From NCBI GenBank assembly GCA_036266845.1, contig DATAXI010000234.1, positions 1 through 26,593 of the forward strand: a stretch of 26,593 bases of DNA, in the 5' to 3' direction. A program made the translations under genes and the position numbers. Shown here in pieces: positions 14,994-22,762 of the stretch; position 1 is the first letter of the stretch; each line of letters opens with the position of its first letter. The notes under the pieces are model-generated. The model searched no databases. It was not told the DNA's origin and saw nothing but the letters and a program-made list of their open reading frames with translations. This DNA is from DATAXI01 sp036266845. GTDB taxonomy: Bacteria > Verrucomicrobiota > Verrucomicrobiia > Chthoniobacterales > Chthoniobacteraceae.

Positions 14994-15311
14994 ATGAAGA
15001 AGACATTACTCATCCTAGCCGCCAGTGCCCTGATCGCCGGCCCGGCCCTCGCTCAAGGCGATAATATTTCGACTACGGCCATGAGGCGCAATACGCTCCC
15101 GCCCGTCAGCCGCGAGCAGTCGGAAGGCGCCCTCCAGCGCGGCTTCCGTCTCGGCAATCCGCTCGAGATGCTTAATCCGCTGGCTCCTGCCAGGTATGGC
15201 CGCGGCACGGATTTTACCGTGGAACGGCAGTATCACGATCAGACCCTCCGTCCGCGCGACCGCTCCCGCACCTACATCTCGGGGGTTCGTCTCCTTTCCT
15301 TTACCTTCTAG
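14994..15311 (+). CDS. small secreted protein of unknown function
   Basis: A 105-aa protein with a clear Sec signal peptide: MKK, then a hydrophobic core (TLLILAASALIAGPA) and an Ala-Leu-Ala cleavage site before QGDN (about residue 21). The mature part of about 84 residues is basic and has no cysteine. It contains the stretch LGNPLEMLNPLAPARYG and ends in GVRLLSFTF; a C-terminal aromatic residue resembles an outer-membrane-type end, but the protein is too short to be a barrel. It is not a family I recognise. The ATG at 14994 fits the signal peptide. A possible weak terminator follows, then a glycosyltransferase gene on the same strand. Confidence 0.75.
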   Translation: MKKTLLILAASALIAGPALAQGDNISTTAMRRNTLPPVSREQSEGALQRGFRLGNPLEMLNPLAPARYGRGTDFTVERQYHDQTLRPRDRSRTYISGVRLLSFTF

Positions 15312-15343
15312 TCTAGGCGCGGGGGCGGCCTGCCGGCGGGCGA

Positions 15344-15379
15344 GGCTTGTTTCAATTTCATTGCAAGCCGGCGGCTTTT
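15344..15379 (+). terminator. possible weak terminator after the secreted-protein gene
   Basis: Inverted repeat ggcttg (15344-15349) / caagcc (15364-15369) with a 14-nt loop, followed by ggcggc and a short tttt run (15376-15379). The stem is short, the loop is large and the T-run is not adjacent to the stem, so this is a tentative call. Confidence 0.25.
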
Positions 15380-15398
15380 CACCGGAATCTGCCTGTGC

Positions 15399-16574
15399 GT
15401 GAATCCCACAGGCAAGCCGATCGCGGCCCAATACTGCGCGACGTTTCTAAAGCCGGAGATGGAGCACATCTACCGGCAGATCACCGCATTGCGCGCGTAT
15501 CAGCCCGTGGTCCTGACCCAGCGGCGGGAGAACGCCGGGCGCTTCCCGTTTGAGGCGGTTATTTCCTTGCGCAGGCCATGGACACGCGAGCTGCGGCGCT
15601 TTTGGCAAAAGACGCTGCTCGGCGGGCCGCTGTTGATCTCGCGCAGGGAGGCGCGGGCGCTGGGTGGCGCGCTGCGGCATTGCCGGGCGTCGCTGCTGCA
15701 TGTTTATTTTGGCCATATCGGCGTTCATCTGCTTCCTTTTCTTCAGAAGGCGCGATTGCCGCTCATTATCTCCTTCCACGGCGCGGACGCGGGTGTGGAT
15801 GTCGTGAAACGCTCCCACCTCCGGCCGCTCCGCCGTCTCTTTGACGTGGCGGCGCTCATCCTGCCGCGCTCCCAGGCCATTGCGGAAGACCTCATCCAAC
15901 TAGGCTGCCCGCCGGAAAAAATACGCCTTCACCGGACCGGCATCCCGCTGGACCGCTTTCCCTTTACCCAGCGTTATCTGCCGGAGAATGGCCAATGGCG
16001 TTTCTTCCAGGCCTGCCGGCTCATCCCCAAGAAAGGCCTGGAAACGACGCTTCGCGCGTTCGCGCAATTTCACAGGCGTTTTCCCGGTTCCCGCCTCACC
16101 ATTGCCGGCGAAGGACCGCTCGCCGAGCCCTTGCGGGACCTGGCCGCGGAGCTGAACGTCGCCTCCACCGTCTCGTTCCCCGGCTTTGTCTCCCAGGCGA
16201 AATTGCGCGACCTCTTTTACCAGTCCCACGTCTTCCTCCATCCCAGTGTGACCGGCCCCAATGGCGACCGCGAGGGCGTCCCAAACACGATTCTTGAGGC
16301 CATGGCCACCGGCCTTCCCATTGCCGCCACGCAGCATGGCGGCATCCCGGAAGCCGTCCGCCACGGCGAAACCGGCCTCCTGGTTCCAGAGCAATCCGAC
16401 GGGGACCTCGCCGCGGCGATGTTGAGTATGGCTTCCGATCCCGCCCAATTCTCCGCCATGAGCGCCAACGCCGCCCGCACTGTCGCCGCCGAGTGGGAAA
16501 TCCACGCCCAGACCCGCCTCCTGGAGGCTCTCTATGACGAGGCGCGGCGCACCGCTAATGCGAGCCTCAGATGA
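15399..16574 (+). CDS. GT4-family glycosyltransferase
   Basis: A retaining GT-B glycosyltransferase of 391 aa (Glyco_transf_4 / Glycos_transf_1). The N-terminal domain contains HVYFGHIGVHLLP and SFHGADAG (about 101-132). The C-terminal nucleotide-sugar domain has ACRLIPKKGLE (205-215), TIAGEGPL (234-241) and the EX7E motif at E292/E300 (EGVPNTILEAMATGLP). This resembles exopolysaccharide or colanic-acid type transferases (WcaL/AmsK-like), so a role in surface polysaccharide is likely. It is probably cytoplasmic or peripheral to the inner membrane; no membrane segment is seen. The start is GTG at 15399, with no Shine-Dalgarno sequence; a later in-frame ATG (residue 21) would lose the conserved N-terminal strand. 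It stands alone, not in a polysaccharide cluster. Confidence 0.9.
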   Translation: MNPTGKPIAAQYCATFLKPEMEHIYRQITALRAYQPVVLTQRRENAGRFPFEAVISLRRPWTRELRRFWQKTLLGGPLLISRREARALGGALRHCRASLLHVYFGHIGVHLLPFLQKARLPLIISFHGADAGVDVVKRSHLRPLRRLFDVAALILPRSQAIAEDLIQLGCPPEKIRLHRTGIPLDRFPFTQRYLPENGQWRFFQACRLIPKKGLETTLRAFAQFHRRFPGSRLTIAGEGPLAEPLRDLAAELNVASTVSFPGFVSQAKLRDLFYQSHVFLHPSVTGPNGDREGVPNTILEAMATGLPIAATQHGGIPEAVRHGETGLLVPEQSDGDLAAAMLSMASDPAQFSAMSANAARTVAAEWEIHAQTRLLEALYDEARRTANASLR

Positions 16575-16917
16575 AGGCTCCCCGCTGGCTTGCCGTCTCA
16601 AAATAACCAAAAAAAGAGGTATCGAAAACAGTCAACGCCTTGATGAGGGCATTCCTAAAATGGACTGGTAGAGGAAACGGAAATAAGCAGAATTACCCAG
16701 GGAAGACGAAAAATCGCAATTGTAATACGCCATCCTATAAGCCAATGGTTTTCCTAACCCATGAAAAACGGCGCCACGCAGCCATGCGCCTCGACACTCC
16801 ACCCTCCGTATCGGCCCTTCTTCATCCCCCGGTGAAAGGTGAAGAAACGATTGCACGGGCGCAAACTCGCCGCATAGACTCCTCAATGTGCTTCAAACTG
16901 TCTCCCGACCCGGTTCA
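16575..16917. other. 343-nt intergenic region before the 2-oxoacid dehydrogenase operon
   Basis: No supported gene. The first half (about 16595-16770) is clearly richer in A/T than the surroundings, with runs such as aaaaaaag and gaaaaatcgcaattgtaatac, as expected of a regulatory region. Short open frames on both strands (for example plus 16640-16921 and minus 16632-16886) have unconvincing composition and no recognisable similarity. Confidence 0.5.
16851..16880 (+). promoter_or_regulatory. weak sigma-70-like promoter candidate for the dehydrogenase operon
   Basis: TTGCAC (16851-16856), an 18-nt spacer and TAGACT (16875-16880) lie about 37 nt upstream of the E1 alpha start. The -10 matches the consensus at four of six positions and the -35 poorly, so this is only a candidate. 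Confidence 0.25.
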
Positions 16918-17955
16918 ATGATGTCCGGCGCGGCCGCGCCTCCCGGCGAACCCGCGATGCGCGAACAAATCCTCACCGCCTACCGCTGGATGCTTCTGGG
17001 CCGGATTTCGGACGAGAAGTATGCCAGTCTCTACCTGGCGGGAGGAAAGATTTATGGCGGCGTTTTTATCGGCAAAGGACAGGAAGCCGTTTCCGTCGCT
17101 ACCGCCATGGCTTTGAACAAGGGGGATATCTACGCGCCCTTAATCCGCGATCAGGCGGGCCGCCTCGCTTTTGGCGAAAGCCTGCTGGATGCGACCCGCA
17201 CCTACATGGGCTCCCGGCTGGGACCCATGCGGGGCCGCGATGGCAACGTGCACCGGGGAAAGCCGCGCGAGGGTTATATGGCGATGATCAGCCATCTGGG
17301 AGCAATGATTTCCGTCGTATCGGGCGCATTGATTGCCCGCCGGGCCAAGGGCGATACCGCGGCGATCGGCGCCGTATCGCTGGGTGAAGGCGGTACCTCC
17401 ACCGGAGCATTCCACGAAGCGATGAACCAGGCGGCGATTGAAAAACTGCCGCTGCTGGTGGTGGTGACCAATAACCAATACGCCTATTCCACGCCCACAA
17501 GCCGCCAGTTTGCCTGCAAGAACCTCGCGGACCGCGCCGCGGGCTACGGCATCGAGGGGCATACCATCGAATACGGCAACGATCTTGCCGCCTGTCTCGA
17601 AGTCATCGGCGGCGCGGCGAAACGCGCCCGCGATGGTCACGGGCCGCAATTGATCGTCACCTCCGTGCTGCGATTGAGCGGCCACGGCGAGCACGATACC
17701 GCCGAATACGTGCCGGAATCGCTGAAAAACTCAAAAACGGGCGCGGACTGCATGCAGGTGACGGAACAAGCGATCCTCGCCCGGGGCCTGGCAACGGCGG
17801 CTGATCTGGAGCGTTGGCGCGCCCAGGCGGTACTCCAGGTGGAGGAGGCTGTGGCCACCGCCCGCCGGGAGCCGGCGCCGGACCCGGACGCCGACGACTG
17901 GTGCGCACTGGCAACCCCGCATCTCGCCGACGGTTTCAACAACGGCTGTCAATAG
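16918..17955 (+). CDS. pdhA: 2-oxoacid (pyruvate-type) dehydrogenase E1 component, alpha subunit
   Basis: The 345-aa thiamine-diphosphate-dependent E1 alpha subunit, which with E1 beta decarboxylates a 2-oxoacid and reductively acylates the lipoyl group of E2. Visible motifs: IGKGQEAV (51-58), RGRDGNVHRG (105-114), the ThDP/Mg motif SLGEGGTSTGAFHEAMN (154-170) and NNQYAYSTPT (185-194). The motif reads GEG, where most family members have GDG, so the Mg-ligand Asp is replaced by Glu. The ATG at 16918 (or the adjacent ATG at 16921) is the likely start; a GTG frame start at 16888 adds unrelated residues. No Shine-Dalgarno sequence. The E1 beta gene begins 4 nt after the stop. Pyruvate is the default substrate; branched-chain 2-oxoacids or acetoin cannot be excluded. 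Confidence 0.9.
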   Translation: MMSGAAAPPGEPAMREQILTAYRWMLLGRISDEKYASLYLAGGKIYGGVFIGKGQEAVSVATAMALNKGDIYAPLIRDQAGRLAFGESLLDATRTYMGSRLGPMRGRDGNVHRGKPREGYMAMISHLGAMISVVSGALIARRAKGDTAAIGAVSLGEGGTSTGAFHEAMNQAAIEKLPLLVVVTNNQYAYSTPTSRQFACKNLADRAAGYGIEGHTIEYGNDLAACLEVIGGAAKRARDGHGPQLIVTSVLRLSGHGEHDTAEYVPESLKNSKTGADCMQVTEQAILARGLATAADLERWRAQAVLQVEEAVATARREPAPDPDADDWCALATPHLADGFNNGCQ

Positions 17956-17959
17956 ACTG

Positions 17960-18925
17960 ATGAGCATTACCTACCTGGACGCAATCCGCGAAGCGCAGGC
18001 CCGCGCCCTGGCGGAAGACTCGCGCGTTTATATTTATGGCCAGGATGTCGGGGCATTCGGCGGCGCATTCAAGGCCACCAAATACCTGGCCACCCAGTTT
18101 CCCGGGCGCGTGCTGGACGCTCCCATCAGCGAGGATGCGATGGTGGGCAGCGCCATCGGCGCCGCCATCGAGGGGATGCGTCCGATCATCGAGATGCAGT
18201 ACGCGGACTTCTCGACCGTCGGTTTCAACCAGATCGTCAACAACGCCGCCACGCTTTATTGGCGCACGCAGACCAAGTGCCCCATCGTCATCCGCCTCCC
18301 CTCCGGAGGCACGCCGGGCAGCGGCCCTTTCCATAGCCAAAGCATGGAAGCGCTTTACGCGACCTATCCCGGCCTGGTGGTGATGACTCCCGCCACGGTG
18401 GAAGACGCCTACAGCATGCTGCTTGAGGCGGTGGAAATCGATGACCCCGTCATATTCTGCGAGCACAAGTATCTCTATTACCACCTCAAGGCGGATGCGC
18501 TGCCCACCGAGGCGATGCCCACCGGCAAGGCACGCATTGCCCGCGCCGGGCGGGATGCGACGGTGGTAACTTACAGCGCCATGGTACACGAGGCGCTGGC
18601 GATGGCGGAGGAGCTGGCGCGTGAGGGCACGGAAATCGAAGTCGTTGATCTTCGCTCCATCAAGCCGCTGGATACCGACACCGTGCTCGCATCGGTGGCC
18701 CGCACCGGACGCCTGCTCGCGGTCGGCGAGGCGTGGCCCTGGGGCGGCGTGACCGCCGAGGTCGTGGCCCGAGTGGCCTGCGACGGGTACAACCTTCTGG
18801 ACACAGCCCCCATGCGCCTCAATGCAAAGGAGACGCCTGTCCCTTTCCATCCCAACCTCTGGGGCACTCACAGGCCCACGGCGCGCACCATCGCGCAGGC
18901 CGTGCGCGAGCTGCTCCGCCGCTGA
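17960..18925 (+). CDS. pdhB: 2-oxoacid (pyruvate-type) dehydrogenase E1 component, beta subunit
   Basis: A 321-aa E1 beta subunit with the transketolase pyrimidine-binding domain (about 1-180) and the transketolase C-terminal domain (about 195-315). Typical stretches: YIYGQDVGAFGGAFKAT (24-40), DAPISEDAMVGSAIGAA (53-69; the Glu activates ThDP), GGTPGSGPFHSQS, and EVVDLRSIKPLDTDTV followed by AVGEAWPWGG. It forms the alpha2beta2 E1 with the product of the preceding gene, 4 nt upstream; the E2 gene follows after 16 nt. No Shine-Dalgarno sequence is visible. Function class is firm, exact 2-oxoacid less so. Confidence 0.93.
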   Translation: MSITYLDAIREAQARALAEDSRVYIYGQDVGAFGGAFKATKYLATQFPGRVLDAPISEDAMVGSAIGAAIEGMRPIIEMQYADFSTVGFNQIVNNAATLYWRTQTKCPIVIRLPSGGTPGSGPFHSQSMEALYATYPGLVVMTPATVEDAYSMLLEAVEIDDPVIFCEHKYLYYHLKADALPTEAMPTGKARIARAGRDATVVTYSAMVHEALAMAEELAREGTEIEVVDLRSIKPLDTDTVLASVARTGRLLAVGEAWPWGGVTAEVVARVACDGYNLLDTAPMRLNAKETPVPFHPNLWGTHRPTARTIAQAVRELLRR

Positions 18926-18941
18926 CCTTTCTCCCTCACCC

Positions 18942-20162
18942 ATGCCCAAGATTCCCATTATCATGCCGCAGCTTGGCGAATCAATCGCCGAGGCCACGAT
19001 TGTGAACATCACCGTGCAGCCGGGCGAGACGGTGGACGCCGATCAGGATTTGCTGGAGGTGGAAACCAACAAGGCGGTGATGACCGTCACCAGCCCATGC
19101 CGCGGCAGCGTGCAAACCTGGACCGTGGAGGTGAAGCAAAGCTACGCAGTCGGCGCGGTGCTCGGTTATCTGGAGGCAACCGCGGAGGAAGCTGCGCGTG
19201 TCGGCCTTGACGAACCGGCGCCCTCCACCGTGATCGATGAAAATGGCGATCACAATCATCATGAGGAACCGGCCGAGCCCGGGCGGACACCCACCGCATC
19301 CCGGGATACCGTAAAACCTACCGTGCGCGGCCTGCCCGTGCCCGCGCACGCCTCGGGCGCCAGCTATCTATCCCCGCGCCTGCGCGCCCGGATGAGCGAC
19401 CTGGGCCTGCACGCCGCGGATCTGGCCGGCGTGGCCGGAAGCGGCGCCGCGGGCCGCGTAACCATCGAGGACTTCGAGAAATTCATTTCCCAGATTGAGC
19501 GCAACAAGATGAGCCCCGCCTCCACGATGCGCGTGGCGGTTGCCGATGCCATGCGCCGAAGCTGGACCCGTCCGCTCGCCACCGTGGCCCTGCCGGTGGT
19601 GCTCGATCCCGTGCTCATTCATCGCAAAGCGCAAGACCCCAAGCCCGGTCCCGCCCTTTACGCGCTGCGCGCGCTGGCGCTTGCGCTGGCGGAAAACCCG
19701 GCGCCCGCCGGGCGGCTGGTTGGCAATCGCATCGTCCTTCCCACCGCCATCGATGTCGGCTTTGCGGTCGAGGCGGAGGATGGCGTGCTGGTGCCCGTCA
19801 TGCGCAAGGTGGATACCACCCCGCTCGCCGCGCTGACTCCCAAGTATAACGAATTGGTCGAGCTGGCCCGCCAGCGCCGCCTCCCGCCCACCGCGACCGG
19901 CGGCTCCATCGCGACGGTCACCAACTTTGGCACCTTTGGCCTTACCTGGGCGACGCCCATTCCCCTCCCCGAGCAGACGCTCGTCCTCGGCATGGGCGCG
20001 GGCCGCATCCAGCCATGCTGGGACGCCGGGACGAAGCAATTTGTCCCGGTCATGGAAGCCAACATGACCCTCAGTTTCGACCACCGCGTCCTCGATGGCG
20101 GCGCGGCCGGCCGTCTCCTGGCGCGCATCGCCGCGCTCCTCGCGGAGCCGGGGAAACTGTAA
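18942..20162 (+). CDS. pdhC: 2-oxoacid dehydrogenase E2 (dihydrolipoyl acyltransferase)
   Basis: A 406-aa E2 core protein. It has one lipoyl domain (1-80; lipoylated Lys44 in VETNKAVMT), a flexible His/Glu/Pro-rich linker (about 85-138), a peripheral subunit-binding domain (141-181; YLSPRLRARMSDLGL, GSGAAGRVTIEDF) and a catalytic domain (about 190-406) with the active-site HRVLDGG at 381-387. It transfers the acyl group from lipoamide to CoA and scaffolds E1 and E3. ATG at 18942 gives the standard MPKIPIIMPQLGES N-terminus; the longer frame upstream lies inside E1 beta. No lipoamide dehydrogenase (E3) gene follows. The next gene is convergent, only 17 nt away. Confidence 0.95.
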   Translation: MPKIPIIMPQLGESIAEATIVNITVQPGETVDADQDLLEVETNKAVMTVTSPCRGSVQTWTVEVKQSYAVGAVLGYLEATAEEAARVGLDEPAPSTVIDENGDHNHHEEPAEPGRTPTASRDTVKPTVRGLPVPAHASGASYLSPRLRARMSDLGLHAADLAGVAGSGAAGRVTIEDFEKFISQIERNKMSPASTMRVAVADAMRRSWTRPLATVALPVVLDPVLIHRKAQDPKPGPALYALRALALALAENPAPAGRLVGNRIVLPTAIDVGFAVEAEDGVLVPVMRKVDTTPLAALTPKYNELVELARQRRLPPTATGGSIATVTNFGTFGLTWATPIPLPEQTLVLGMGAGRIQPCWDAGTKQFVPVMEANMTLSFDHRVLDGGAAGRLLARIAALLAEPGKL

Positions 20163-20179
20163 TCGGCCGCCGGGTTGAA

Positions 20180-20557
20180 CTATTCGCCCGGGTCCAGGGC
20201 GTATTCCTTCAATTGGTCGAGGTCCACGAACTCCAGGACGGAGATGTGGCAGGCGGCGAGGTGGACGCGCGGGGCCATGCCGGCCTTGAGCGCCTCCGCC
20301 CAGCGGGTGACGCAGAGGCACCAGCGATCTCCGGGTACCAGGCCGGGAAAACCAAATTCCGGCGCGGGGGTGGCAAGATCATTGCCGCGCTTGCGGGAGA
20401 AGGCGAGGAACTCGCGGGTTACCTCCACGCAGACTGTGTGCAGGCCCACATCCCCGGGGCCGGTGCGGCAATAGCCATCCCGGTAAAAGCCGGTGACAGG
20501 GTCCGCGCAGCAGCATTCCAGCGGTCCGCCGAGCACATTGGTCTGGGCGACGGGCAT
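20180..20557 (-). CDS. DUF2237 family protein
   Basis: A 125-aa protein that matches the conserved DUF2237 pattern closely: NVLGGPLE (7-14), DPVTGFYRDG (19-28), GPGDVGLHTVC (33-43), FLAFSRKRGNDL (50-61), GFPGLVPGDRWCLC (69-82) and a final acidic segment EFVDLDQLKEYAL. The family has no assigned biochemical function; its conserved Cys, His and Asp residues could bind metal. The gene lies 23 nt after tsf on the same strand and is probably read through from it. Its 3' end is 17 nt from the end of the convergent E2 gene, and no terminator is visible between them. Confidence 0.9.
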   Translation of the reverse strand: MPVAQTNVLGGPLECCCADPVTGFYRDGYCRTGPGDVGLHTVCVEVTREFLAFSRKRGNDLATPAPEFGFPGLVPGDRWCLCVTRWAEALKAGMAPRVHLAACHISVLEFVDLDQLKEYALDPGE

Positions 20558-20580
20558 GGGGATGGCGCGGACGGTAAGGC

Positions 20581-21225
20581 TTAGGCGACGGCCGGTTCTT
20601 CCTCTGCGAGGACGGGAGCGGCGGTGGTCTCGATATCCTCACCCACCAGGTAACGGGTGAAGCGGCGGATGATCATGTTCTCGCCCAGCTCGGTGATCTT
20701 CGAATTGAGCAGGTCGCGCACGGTGACATCCGGGTTCTTGATGAACGCCTGATCCATGAGGCAGACGGTGGAGAAATATTTCTCCAGCTTTCCCTCGACG
20801 ATTTTCTCCGTGATGTTCTCGGGCTTGCCCTTGACCTGGCCGCGATAGATTTCCTTCTCGCGATCGAGGAGGTTGGCCGGCACCTGATCGCGGGTGACGA
20901 AAAGCGGATGGGCCGCGGCGATGTGAAGAGTGATGTCCTTCACGAACTCGCGGAAATTCTCGTTCTTGGCGACGAAATCGGTTTCGCAATTAACCTCGAC
21001 CAGCACGCCCACCTTGCCCTGCAGGTGGATGTAGGAGGCGATGATGCCCTCCTTGGTGGCGCGCGTGGATTTCTTCGCGGCACTGGCGATGCCCTTGGTG
21101 CGCAGGATCGTTTCGGCCTTATCAATATCGCCGTTGGCCTCGGCCAGGGCGCGCTTGCAATCCATCATGCCGGCGTTGGTTTTTTCACGCAGGGTTTTGA
21201 CCAGTTGGGGATTTACGTCGCTCAT
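20581..21225 (-). CDS. tsf: translation elongation factor Ts
   Basis: EF-Ts, the nucleotide-exchange factor for EF-Tu, 214 aa. The N-terminal UBA-like domain has VKTLREKTNAGMMDCKRALAEA (9-30), and the core carries the EF-Tu-contacting motif TDFVAKNENF (82-91). At 214 aa it is shorter than the E. coli protein (about 283 aa), like the compact EF-Ts of several other phyla, and ends in an acidic tail. ATG at 21225 matches the conserved start; the frame stays open 72 codons upstream, but that part is proline-rich and unrelated to EF-Ts. The rpsB gene precedes it by 224 nt, the usual order. Confidence 0.97.
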   Translation of the reverse strand: MSDVNPQLVKTLREKTNAGMMDCKRALAEANGDIDKAETILRTKGIASAAKKSTRATKEGIIASYIHLQGKVGVLVEVNCETDFVAKNENFREFVKDITLHIAAAHPLFVTRDQVPANLLDREKEIYRGQVKGKPENITEKIVEGKLEKYFSTVCLMDQAFIKNPDVTVRDLLNSKITELGENMIIRRFTRYLVGEDIETTAAPVLAEEEPAVA

Positions 21226-21449
21226 GGTTAACGAAATGGTTGGATGTAGTTTCAGTTTCTGTGGCCCCGTGACGGGGCTCGTTTCTTTAAAATGGAGATG
21301 GTCCTGAGGCGCCGCTTTGTATGGCCCCCCCAAGGCTCTGATCCCGCACTGGCCTTCCGGGGCCAATGGCGATGCGACCGCGGGTGGTTTTGCAGGCGGC
21401 CCGGCAATTTCAGGCCAATCCGGAGCCGGATCAACCGGCAAATCACGAA
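21226..21449 (-). promoter_or_regulatory. rpsB-tsf intergenic region with a hairpin
   Basis: A 224-nt spacer inside the rpsB-tsf unit. It contains a perfect inverted repeat gccccg-tga-cggggc (21264-21278) about 40 nt before the tsf start. Without a T-run it is not a classical terminator; it may be an attenuator, an RNase processing site or an RNA stabiliser. The spacer is an open frame fused to tsf, judged not to be translated. Confidence 0.4.
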
Positions 21450-22175
21450 TCAGGCGCTTACGCCGGCCATTTCAGCCTCTTCGCGGCGGGCGGATTCATT
21501 GCCGCCGGAGGCGATGGCCGTCACGAGCTTTTGCAGCACGATGCGGATGGCGCGGATGGCGTCGTCATTGCCCGCGATGGGGTAATTGACGAGGCTGGGA
21601 TCGGCATTCGTATCGACGATGGCGACGGTGGGAATATTGAGCCGCAGCGCCTCGGCGACGGCGATGGCCTCGCGCGTGGTATCGATGACGATGATCGCGT
21701 CCGGCAGTTTCTGCATATCGCGGATGCCTTCCAGGTTGCGGCGCAGCTTTTCACCCTCGCGGCGGAGAGCGGCGAGTTCCTGCTTGCCCATCTTGGAATA
21801 GTTCGGGTCCTTTTCGATCTCCTCGATGTATTTGAGGCGCCCGACGCTTTTGCGGATGGTCTGAAGGTTGGTCAGCGTGCCGCCCAGCCAGCGCTGGTTG
21901 ACGTAAAACTGGCCGCAAGCGGTGGCGGCTTCCTTGATGGCTTCCTGCGCCTGCTTCTTGCAGCCGACGAAGAGGATCTTGCCGCCGCGGCGGGCGAGAT
22001 CGGAAAGGAACTGGGTGGCGACGTCGAGCTGACGGACCGTCTCGCCCAGGTTAATGATGTAGATGGCGTTGCGCTTCTCGAAAATATAGGGCTTCATCTT
22101 CGGGTTCCAACGTTTGGTCTGGTGGCCAAAATGGACCCCGGCTTCGAGCAGCTCGGTCATCAGTTCAGTGGACAT
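21450..22175 (-). CDS. rpsB: 30S ribosomal protein S2
   Basis: A full-length S2 of 241 aa. Signature regions are LLEAGVHFGHQTKRWNPKM (9-27), the NLGETVRQL segment (42-50), the QRWLGGTLTN stretch near residue 95, and the C-terminal VDTNADPSLVNYPIAGNDDA region. It assembles on the 30S head and is needed for S1 binding. ATG at 22175 is the only sensible start; AACTCCTATTTT precedes it, so there is no Shine-Dalgarno sequence. It heads the rpsB-tsf-DUF2237 unit. Confidence 0.98.
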   Translation of the reverse strand: MSTELMTELLEAGVHFGHQTKRWNPKMKPYIFEKRNAIYIINLGETVRQLDVATQFLSDLARRGGKILFVGCKKQAQEAIKEAATACGQFYVNQRWLGGTLTNLQTIRKSVGRLKYIEEIEKDPNYSKMGKQELAALRREGEKLRRNLEGIRDMQKLPDAIIVIDTTREAIAVAEALRLNIPTVAIVDTNADPSLVNYPIAGNDDAIRAIRIVLQKLVTAIASGGNESARREEAEMAGVSA

Positions 22176-22352
22176 AAAATAGGAGTTATCAGTGGGCGGG
22201 TCGGGTGCTTAAATTTGTAGAAAAGGGCGCTTAACCTGCCCCAGGATACCGGGGAATGCAAGCGATTTGGCAGGAAATCACGCGGAAAAAGGCCAGTTGC
22301 TCCCAAAACTGAGAATACGCAACCTGCCCGATGAGTTTCGCATTCCCATTGC
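22176..22352 (-). promoter_or_regulatory. rpsB upstream leader with a hairpin
   Basis: A 177-nt region that should contain the rpsB promoter and leader. An inverted repeat lies at 22239-22254: on the minus strand, CCCCGG-TATC-CTGGGG with one G-T pair. Ribosomal protein S2 leaders are often sites of autoregulation, so this hairpin is a candidate element. No convincing -35/-10 pair could be fixed. Confidence 0.35.
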
Positions 22353-22724
22353 TTACGGGTTTGGGATCGGCGGCGGACGGGAAGCTCTGCACCAGACACA
22401 TCCACCGCCGAATGAAAGCTGATAGGAAAAGAACAGGGAAAACAGCAACGCCCCCAGGGCGATGTAGCGGCCATACTCGCTCCGAAACCGAAGGGCCGCG
22501 ACCCGCCCGGCGGCAAAACCGTGTTGATAACCTTTCTGGAAGCTGGATGAAAAGGTATCGCTCTGGGAGGTGCCGCTGGACTGCGGTCCCGCCTGTTGGG
22601 GACTCGCGGCGCCGGCAACACCCCCTGCGATTGTTCCTCCCACGACCATTGCACCGATGTCGATGACGGGAAACAGGATCGCAAAGGCAAAGACGAACGT
22701 AATCAGGCGTTTGAACAATAACAT
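22353..22724 (-). CDS. small membrane protein of unknown function
   Basis: A 123-aa protein with an N-terminal hydrophobic segment (about 8-38) that ends in a glycine-zipper-like stretch VVGGTIAGGVAGAA. A polar Ser/Gln-rich linker (about 40-60) and a basic helix containing YQHGFAAGRVAALRFR follow, then a second hydrophobic segment (about 87-103, ALGALLFSLFFSY) and a short tail with two cysteines and PPPIPNP. No family was recognised. It follows the cobalamin adenosyltransferase gene by 38 nt and is probably co-transcribed with it. Larger overlapping frames on this strand look less protein-like. Confidence 0.6.
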   Translation of the reverse strand: MLLFKRLITFVFAFAILFPVIDIGAMVVGGTIAGGVAGAASPQQAGPQSSGTSQSDTFSSSFQKGYQHGFAAGRVAALRFRSEYGRYIALGALLFSLFFSYQLSFGGGCVWCRASRPPPIPNP

Positions 22725-22762
22725 GAGGATGTCTCGATAAAATTTGGGAAGCGGCTGCGCCG

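Noticed and set aside
17936..19012. 358-codon minus-strand frame opposite E1 beta
   Set aside because: Antisense of a well-identified enzyme gene.
21226..21441. N-terminal extension of EF-Ts by 72 residues
   Set aside because: The sequence is proline-rich and unlike EF-Ts, and the conserved start at 21225 fits the family.
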